Source: JAAYFT01 sp041655755
Lineage (GTDB): Bacteria > Bacillota > Clostridia > Tissierellales > Tissierellaceae
Assembly: GCA_041655755.1 (NCBI GenBank)
Contig: JBBAEY010000076.1
Coordinates: 1-10,561, forward strand
DNA: 10,561 bases
Direction of reading: 5' to 3'
Under the pieces are notes generated by a model. It saw only the letters and a list, made by a program, of their open reading frames with translations. It did no database searches and had not been told where the DNA came from. A program made the translations under genes and the position numbers. Of the stretch, positions 6,023 through 10,561 are shown in pieces; position 1 is the first letter of the stretch; the number at the start of each line of letters is the position of its first letter.

Positions 6023-6679
6023 TCAATTATTTTTACTAGATGTCAAGGCTAGTCCAATTATCTCCCTAGCTCCGTTTTCTATCAAAAGTCTGCTGCATTC
6101 TTCCATGGTGGCTCCTGTGGTTATGAGGTCGTCCACCAGGAGTATTCTTTTTCCCCTTATCTTGCCTGGGTCCTTCAGATAAAAGCTATCCCTTAGGTTT
6201 ACTGCCCTATCTGCCTTGTTTGAATGGCTTTGTTCCTCTGTCCACCGACTCTTTACTAGGTTGCCTCGCGATAGGGGCTTCTTAATCTTTTCTGCTATAT
6301 AGCCGGCCAAAAGCTCTGCCTGATTGTAGCCCCTCAGGGCTTCTTTTCTTCTGTGACTGGGCACAAATGCCAACATATCAATTTCTTCCCCCAGCTTATA
6401 TTTTTCCAAGGTTCCCATCATTATCTCTCCAAAGACCTTGTAGAGATAGTTTTTCCCCCTGAATTTGTAGTTCCCTATTAGTTCCCTGGTATATCTGTTG
6501 TAGAAAAGGGAATAGTAGGCTTTTTTTATGTAGGGCCTGTCCTTGTAAACCTCACCGTGAACGAGTTCCAATGATGAATAGCAGTCATCGCATATAAAGC
6601 TCCTGTGTCCATAGTTTTCCTTACATATTAGACAGATGTGCCTACTGGGAAAAAGTAGATTGCTAATAATATCAAACAA
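6023..6679 (-). CDS. comFC: ComF family protein (ComFC-like phosphoribosyltransferase)
   Basis: ComFC homologues are needed for efficient DNA uptake in competent bacteria, and have a zinc-binding N-terminus joined to a phosphoribosyltransferase fold. From the chosen start the product is 218 residues: Cys16/Cys19 and Cys30/Cys33 form the zinc site, VPSHRRKEALRGYNQAELLA lies at about 106-125, and the PRPP-binding loop VDDLITTGAT at 182-191 has both acidic residues and the TTGAT turn intact. The frame also opens at a GTG at 6688, but the AGGAG (6692-6688) touches that codon; a TTG at 6679 lies eight bases downstream of it and gives the family-typical start FDIISNLLFP, so I prefer TTG. No comFA helicase is adjacent; recD2 lies just upstream, separated by a few tens of bases. 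Confidence 0.93.
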   Translation of the reverse strand: MFDIISNLLFPSRHICLICKENYGHRSFICDDCYSSLELVHGEVYKDRPYIKKAYYSLFYNRYTRELIGNYKFRGKNYLYKVFGEIMMGTLEKYKLGEEIDMLAFVPSHRRKEALRGYNQAELLAGYIAEKIKKPLSRGNLVKSRWTEEQSHSNKADRAVNLRDSFYLKDPGKIRGKRILLVDDLITTGATMEECSRLLIENGAREIIGLALTSSKNN

Positions 6680-6722
6680 ATGAATCACTCCTAGAAAATC
6701 GAATCTATGGTCCTTATATTTC

Positions 6723-8939
6723 TTATGTGAAAATAGACAGGTAGTCCCTCATTTTCTTATCCAATGCCGAGTATCTCTTTGTTATCCTATTGTTCTTTAT
6801 CATCATGTCTATATATTTTTCATTCCCTACTAAAACCACCAGGCTTCTAGCTCTTGTGATGGCAGTATAAAGTAGGTTTCGGGTCATCAGCATAGGTGGC
6901 CCCCAGGATGCGGGCATGACTACTACTGGAAATTCTGAGCCCTGGGACTTGTGGACTGTGGTGGCATAGGCCAGTTTCAGCTCATCTAGTTGATTGAATT
7001 CATATTCTACTTCTTTTTCTTCGTCAAATAGGACGGTTAAGGACCTGTCGTCTTCATCTATATCGACAATAAATCCAAAGTCTCCATTAAATACTCCCTG
7101 ACCTGCCTCGATTTCCTGCCCATCCCTAACTAATTTCCACTCTGTGCTGTAGTTATTCTTTATCTGCATTACCTTGTCCCCTACCCTAAATATTTCGTCC
7201 CCTATTTGCTTTTCCAGCTTGGATTTGCTCCTAGGATTTAGCACTGACTGCAATGACTTATTTAGGGAATTGATGCCTACTTCCCCCTTTTTCATTGGAG
7301 TTAGAATTTGAATATCCTTTAGCCCGTCTAGCCCGTAGAACTTAGGTAGCCTTTCGGTGCATAGTTCAACTATGGTATTTACTATGTTTTTTGGGGAGTC
7401 TGCGGCTAGGAAATAGAAGTCCTTGTCCTTTTCATTCAATATGGGCCTGTCACCCTTGTTAATCCTGTGGGCATTGACTATTATCATGCTTTCCTCAGAT
7501 TGTCTAAATATCTGGTCTAGTCTGACTATCTTTACTACTCCTGAGGAAATAATATCCTTCAGTACATTTCCTGCCCCTACGGAAGGCAACTGGTCTATGT
7601 CCCCTACTAATACTAGTCTAGTCCCTAGGTTAATAGCCTTTAGTAGGGAGTTCATCAGCAATATGTCTATCATGGATGCCTCATCTATTATGATTAGGTC
7701 CCCATCTATGGGGCTATCTTCGTCCTTGCCAAAGGCCATCTCTTCCTCCATATAGGAGTATTCTAGAAGTCTATGTATTGTCTTTGCTTCCACGCCAGTA
7801 GTCTCGGTCATTCTCTTGGCAGCCCTTCCTGTAGGTGCTCCCAGTACTACTGAAAGCTCTAAATCCTGGCACAGCCTTATGATGGACTTGATTATGGTGG
7901 TCTTGCCAGTACCTGGTCCTCCCGTAATGACTACCAGGCCATTTTCTATGGCCTCCCTTATGGCTATGACCTGTTTTTTTGCAAATACTAGGTCCTCTTC
8001 TTCCTCAATCTTCCTTATCTCTTCCTCTATGTCCATATCCAGTTCCTCGAGCTGGACCTGGGACAGTTCTACTAGCTTCCTGCTGACATTGTTTTCGGCT
8101 GTATGGAAGGGGGTGTAATATACCAGGGTCTCTTCTCCGTCTTGAATTAGGTGGATGCTGCCCTTGAGTGCCAAATCCCTGATGCCTTCCTCCATTAGAC
8201 TTTCCTCCACCTCTAGTAGTTCCGAGCCACGACTTACTAATTCAGACCTAGGTATATATGAGTGTCCATTACCCGCATATTCTATTATCATATATTTTAT
8301 ACCTGCCTGAATCCTATATGGTGACTCCTTATATATACCCATTTTTTCTGCTATTCTATCAGCAGTCCTAAAGCCTATGCCAAATATGTCCTCTGACAGT
8401 CTATAGGGGTTTTCCTTAATTATATTTACCGTGTCTCTTCCGTACTTTTTGTATATTCTTATGCCATAGTTGACTGAGATATTGTATTGCTGGAGAAATA
8501 CCATGGTATCCCTGAGTTCTCTTTGCTCTGCATAGGCTTCTACTATTCTTTCAAGTTTCTTATCTCCTATGCCAGATATTTCCTTGAGTCTCTCTGGATT
8601 GTACTGTATGATTTCCAATGAATCCAGTCCAAATCTTTCTACTATTCTCTTTGCTGTCTTGGGGCCTATGTGGGGTATGAGGCCCGAGGAAAGGTAATTC
8701 TCTATGCCTGTTAGGGTGGAGGGCACCAGTGTGGTGATATTTGTAAAGCTCAGTTGCTCCCCATAGGTAGGGTGGTAGATCCACTCTCCCTCTAGTTTTA
8801 CTGCTTCATCTAGATTGATAAATGGGGCGTGGCCCACTATGGTGACTGGGCCATCAGATGTATTTAGTTTTGCAACTGTATATCCATTGGATTCATTCCT
8901 AAATCTAATTTCCTCAATGGTGCCTTCTATGGTGAGCAT
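6723..8939 (-). CDS. recD2: RecD2-type ATP-dependent DNA helicase (superfamily 1B)
   Basis: RecD2 is a 5'-3' DNA helicase of bacteria, usually acting without RecBC in repair and replication-fork maintenance. The 738-residue product has the long RecD2 N-terminal region with helix-hairpin-helix repeats (LIPHIGPKTAKRIVERFG at 87-104, ISGIGDKKLERI at 121-132, FGIGFRTADRI at 186-196). The helicase core is complete: Walker A GGPGTGKTT (340-348), APTGRAAKRM (368-377), Walker B IIIDEASM (416-423), VGDIDQLPSVGAG (445-457), ATTVHKSQGSEF (659-670) and LLYTAITRAR (689-698). The start at 8939 follows GGAGG at seven bases. Length and motifs match the family and no lesion is seen. It is the first gene of the run towards flgM and has a candidate sigma-A promoter in front. 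Confidence 0.97.
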   Translation of the reverse strand: MLTIEGTIEEIRFRNESNGYTVAKLNTSDGPVTIVGHAPFINLDEAVKLEGEWIYHPTYGEQLSFTNITTLVPSTLTGIENYLSSGLIPHIGPKTAKRIVERFGLDSLEIIQYNPERLKEISGIGDKKLERIVEAYAEQRELRDTMVFLQQYNISVNYGIRIYKKYGRDTVNIIKENPYRLSEDIFGIGFRTADRIAEKMGIYKESPYRIQAGIKYMIIEYAGNGHSYIPRSELVSRGSELLEVEESLMEEGIRDLALKGSIHLIQDGEETLVYYTPFHTAENNVSRKLVELSQVQLEELDMDIEEEIRKIEEEEDLVFAKKQVIAIREAIENGLVVITGGPGTGKTTIIKSIIRLCQDLELSVVLGAPTGRAAKRMTETTGVEAKTIHRLLEYSYMEEEMAFGKDEDSPIDGDLIIIDEASMIDILLMNSLLKAINLGTRLVLVGDIDQLPSVGAGNVLKDIISSGVVKIVRLDQIFRQSEESMIIVNAHRINKGDRPILNEKDKDFYFLAADSPKNIVNTIVELCTERLPKFYGLDGLKDIQILTPMKKGEVGINSLNKSLQSVLNPRSKSKLEKQIGDEIFRVGDKVMQIKNNYSTEWKLVRDGQEIEAGQGVFNGDFGFIVDIDEDDRSLTVLFDEEKEVEYEFNQLDELKLAYATTVHKSQGSEFPVVVMPASWGPPMLMTRNLLYTAITRARSLVVLVGNEKYIDMMIKNNRITKRYSALDKKMRDYLSIFT

Positions 8940-8966
8940 AGCTCCACCTCCATACTTCCATTTCTA

Positions 8967-8995
8967 AGTATATTTTACTATGTTTTTAATCTTAA
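8967..8995 (-). promoter_or_regulatory. Candidate sigma-A promoter of recD2
   Basis: On the minus strand TTAAGA (8995-8990) is separated by 17 bases from TATACT (8972-8967): four of six and five of six matches to TTGACA and TATAAT. It would start transcription about 20 bases before the recD2 ribosome binding site (8951-8947), and it lies just outside the adjacent palindrome. The surrounding AT-rich sequence makes chance matches possible. Confidence 0.4.
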
Positions 8996-9010
8996 ACTCC
9001 ACCTATGTCC

Positions 9011-9222
9011 TTATAGTTTTCATTTAAAGGCTGGGGCCTTCCTTTCGCTTCGAAATTTGATACTTTCTATCGCTCATCGGGAAATAGGAAATCAATGGAA
9101 CGCTTCGCTAAATGCCCTGATATTCCAAAACGATTTCCCTCCCTCGCTTGAAAGTATGGCAAATTTCTCAGAGGCAGTCAGACCACTAGCCTTTAAATTT
9201 ATCTATGAAAGACCAACTATAA
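9011..9222. repeat. Long imperfect palindrome A (about 212 bases)
   Basis: The two halves are imperfect reverse complements. TTATAGTT (9011-9018) pairs with AACTATAA (9215-9222), TTTAAAGGCT (9023-9032) with AGCCTTTAAA (9188-9197), GAAATTTG then ATACTTTC (about 9052-9067) with GAAAGTAT then CAAATTTC (about 9150-9167), GGAAATC (9087-9093) with GATTTCC (9132-9138), and TGGAA (9096-9100) with TTCCA (9123-9127). A small open frame crosses it but has no ribosome binding site or recognisable protein. It fills the space between recD2 and palindrome B. It could be a miniature inverted-repeat mobile element, a structured RNA, or a transcription boundary; no transposase is nearby. Confidence 0.75.
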
Positions 9223-9230
9223 AAATAAAG

Positions 9231-9406
9231 ATAAATTGAATTAAATAAGAGGCGACATTGAGAAGTTTGACTAGAAGCATCCGCTAAGTGAAAAATTCGG
9301 TAGGGATCGCACTGTTTGAGCGCAAGCGAGTTTGCGGCCCTAATTTTTCACGTGTGGTCTTGCTTCTTCAAGCTTTGAACTAGGCGACTCGATTTAATCA
9401 ATTTAT
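9231..9406. repeat. Long imperfect palindrome B (176 bases)
   Basis: The left arm from 9231 and the right arm ending at 9406 align over nearly their whole length as reverse complements. Matching blocks include ATAAATTGA..TTAAAT at the tips (9231-9246 with 9392-9406), AGAAGCA-like blocks (about 9273-9279 with 9362-9368), the perfect GTGAAAAATT/AATTTTTCAC (9288-9297 with 9342-9351), and GGG..CGCA near the centre, which holds TTGAGCGCAAGCGAGTTTGCG. RNA from either strand would form one long rod-like hairpin. It begins 25 bases after the metK stop codon, so it may end metK transcription, although no U-run follows the arms. Its sequence differs from palindrome A, so the pair is not a simple duplication. 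Confidence 0.78.
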
Positions 9407-9425
9407 GAATTTATATTGATTAAAT
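9392..9425. other. AT-rich 11-base inverted repeat after metK
   Basis: ATTTAATCAAT (9392-9402) is the exact reverse complement of ATTGATTAAAT (9415-9425), with a 12-base loop. It lies six bases beyond the metK stop codon. Being only A-T apart from one G-C pair per arm, and lacking a following U-run on the minus strand, it is weak as a terminator. Its left arm is also the outer tip of palindrome B. Confidence 0.5.
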
Positions 9426-9431
9426 AAATAT

Positions 9432-10561
9432 TTATGGCTTATAGTGTGCTAGTACATCCGCCTTGTCCGTCTTCTCCCATGGAAGGGCCAAATCCTCCCT
9501 ACCAAAGTGTCCATAGGCAGCCAATTGGCTGTATATTGGCCTTCTTAAGTCTAGGTCTCTGATGATGGCTGCTGGTCTTAGGTCAAAGTACTTGTTGACA
9601 AGTCTAGTTATTTCCTCATCGGATATTTTTCCAGTGCCAAAAGTATCAACATAGATGGACAAGGGTCTTGCCACTCCAATTGCATAGGCCAATCCTACCT
9701 CGCACTTATCCGCCAATCCCGCTGCCACTACATTTTTAGCTACATACCTAGCAGCATAGGAAGCAGACCTGTCAACTTTTGTTGGATCCTTGCCTGAGAA
9801 GGCCCCACCGCCATGCCTTGCATATCCTCCATAGGTGTCCACTATTATCTTCCTGCCTGTCAAGCCTGCATCTCCCATGGGACCGCCAATAACAAATCTT
9901 CCTGTGGGATTTACATAGTACTTTGTGTCATTATCCAATAATTCACTGGGTATTATCTCCATAATTACGTGTTTTATAATGTCTTTCCTAATTGTCTCCA
10001 GCTCTACATCTGGTGAATGCTGGGCAGATACTACAACATTTTCAATCCTCACGGGTTCATTGCCCTGGTATTCTACTGTCACCTGGGTCTTGCCGTCAGG
10101 CCTTAGATAATCCAAGATGCCCTCCTTTCGCACATCTGTCAACCTCTTGGCTAATTTATGTGCTAGAGATATGGGTAGGGGCATTAGCTCTGGCGTTTCA
10201 TTGCAGGCAAATCCAAACATCATCCCCTGATCTCCTGCACCTATGGTGTCCAGTTCATCTTCTGAATCCTTCTTATGCTCCAAGGCCTTGTCAACTCCAA
10301 GGGCTATGTCAGAAGACTGTTCGCTAATAGATGTAAGGACTGCACAGGTATCTGCATCAAATCCGTATTTGGCCCTGGTATATCCAATCTTTTCTATGGT
10401 TTCCCTTGCAATCTTGGGTATATCTACATAGCAATTTGTAGTGATTTCTCCTACTACTAGCACCATTCCCGTTGTCACTGTTGTTTCGCATGCCACTCTA
10501 GCATTCTTGTCGCATTCAAGTATTGCGTCCAAGATGGAGTCCGAAATCTGGTCGCATACCT
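9432..10561 (-). CDS. metK: S-adenosylmethionine synthetase (partial, 5' end outside window)
   Basis: MetK makes S-adenosylmethionine from methionine and ATP, releasing phosphate and pyrophosphate, and works as a cytosolic tetramer. The frame stays open to the right edge, where it reads VCDQISDSILDAILECD; the family has an N-terminus of roughly 20 more residues ending in the catalytic GHPDK, which lies outside the window. Visible family motifs are GAGDQGMMFGFACNE, the glycine-rich GGGAFSGKDPTKVDRSASYA with its ATP- and K+-binding residues, DTFGTG, and the C-terminal YGHFGREDLALPWEKTDKAD. About 375 residues are present. Any internal start near 10532 is an artefact of the cut edge. The promoter, and any SAM-sensing riboswitch common in front of clostridial metK, would be off the edge. 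It is separated from recD2 by 492 bases of palindromic DNA and is probably an independent transcript. Confidence 0.97.
   Translation of the reverse strand, partial: VCDQISDSILDAILECDKNARVACETTVTTGMVLVVGEITTNCYVDIPKIARETIEKIGYTRAKYGFDADTCAVLTSISEQSSDIALGVDKALEHKKDSEDELDTIGAGDQGMMFGFACNETPELMPLPISLAHKLAKRLTDVRKEGILDYLRPDGKTQVTVEYQGNEPVRIENVVVSAQHSPDVELETIRKDIIKHVIMEIIPSELLDNDTKYYVNPTGRFVIGGPMGDAGLTGRKIIVDTYGGYARHGGGAFSGKDPTKVDRSASYAARYVAKNVVAAGLADKCEVGLAYAIGVARPLSIYVDTFGTGKISDEEITRLVNKYFDLRPAAIIRDLDLRRPIYSQLAAYGHFGREDLALPWEKTDKADVLAHYKP

Noticed and set aside
8560..8784. Minus-strand 74-codon open frame within recD2
   Set aside because: It lies entirely inside recD2 in another frame, over the conserved helix-hairpin-helix region, so it is a shadow.
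9057..9239. Plus-strand open frame of 60 codons inside palindrome A
   Set aside because: It lies inside the inverted repeat, has no Shine-Dalgarno sequence, and its product looks like translated palindrome rather than a protein.
9392..9425. Rho-independent terminator of metK
   Set aside because: The inverted repeat is real but almost wholly A-T and lacks a downstream U-run on the minus strand, so I list it only as an inverted repeat.

Overview
The window reads as a low-GC Firmicute chromosome, most likely an anaerobic clostridium (Tissierellales/Alkaliphilus-like; this placement is inference from protein style, heavy use of ATA, AGA and AGG codons, and gene order). All eleven genes lie on the minus strand, so transcription runs from high to low coordinates. 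The region is mostly the conserved late-flagellar locus of Firmicutes. I see no CRISPR array, transposase, phage gene, tRNA or rRNA.

Layout in the direction of transcription: (1) metK (S-adenosylmethionine synthetase), with about 20 N-terminal residues cut off by the right edge. (2) A 492-base gap (8940-9431) filled almost entirely by two adjacent, unrelated long imperfect palindromes of about 212 and 176 bases, with a candidate sigma-A promoter for recD2 at its left end. (3) recD2 (helicase), comFC (phosphoribosyltransferase-like competence protein) and a yvyF-like zinc-ribbon gene, closely spaced and probably co-transcribed. (4) The flagellar block flgM, flgN, flgK copy 1, flgK copy 2, flgL, fliW, csrA, with gaps of 1 to 17 bases and several Shine-Dalgarno sequences lying inside the preceding gene. 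(5) A 233-base non-coding left end with a strong sigma-28 promoter firing out of the window, a hairpin, and four degenerate 24-base tandem repeats.

The genes form one regulatory and assembly programme. FlgM holds the flagellar sigma factor (SigD/sigma-28) until the hook is complete. FlgN escorts FlgK and FlgL, which join hook to filament. FliW and CsrA form the flagellin-sensing partner switch that represses flagellin translation. Compared with the Bacillus subtilis order comFA-comFB-comFC-yvyF-flgM-flgN-flgK-flgL-yviE-fliW-csrA-hag, recD2 sits where comFA/comFB would be, yviE is missing, and flgK is duplicated.

The most interesting signals are regulatory. A sigma-28 promoter (TAAA-N15-ACCGATAC) before flgM lies across a long stem-loop whose 3' arm holds the flgM Shine-Dalgarno. 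Read-through RNA from recD2-comFC-yvyF would bury that site or terminate, while RNA started at the sigma-28 promoter lacks the 5' arm and leaves it free. A second sigma-28 promoter (TAAA-N15-TCCGATAA) after csrA predicts a late flagellar gene, possibly flagellin, beyond position 1. The two intergenic palindromes are the main unexplained DNA.
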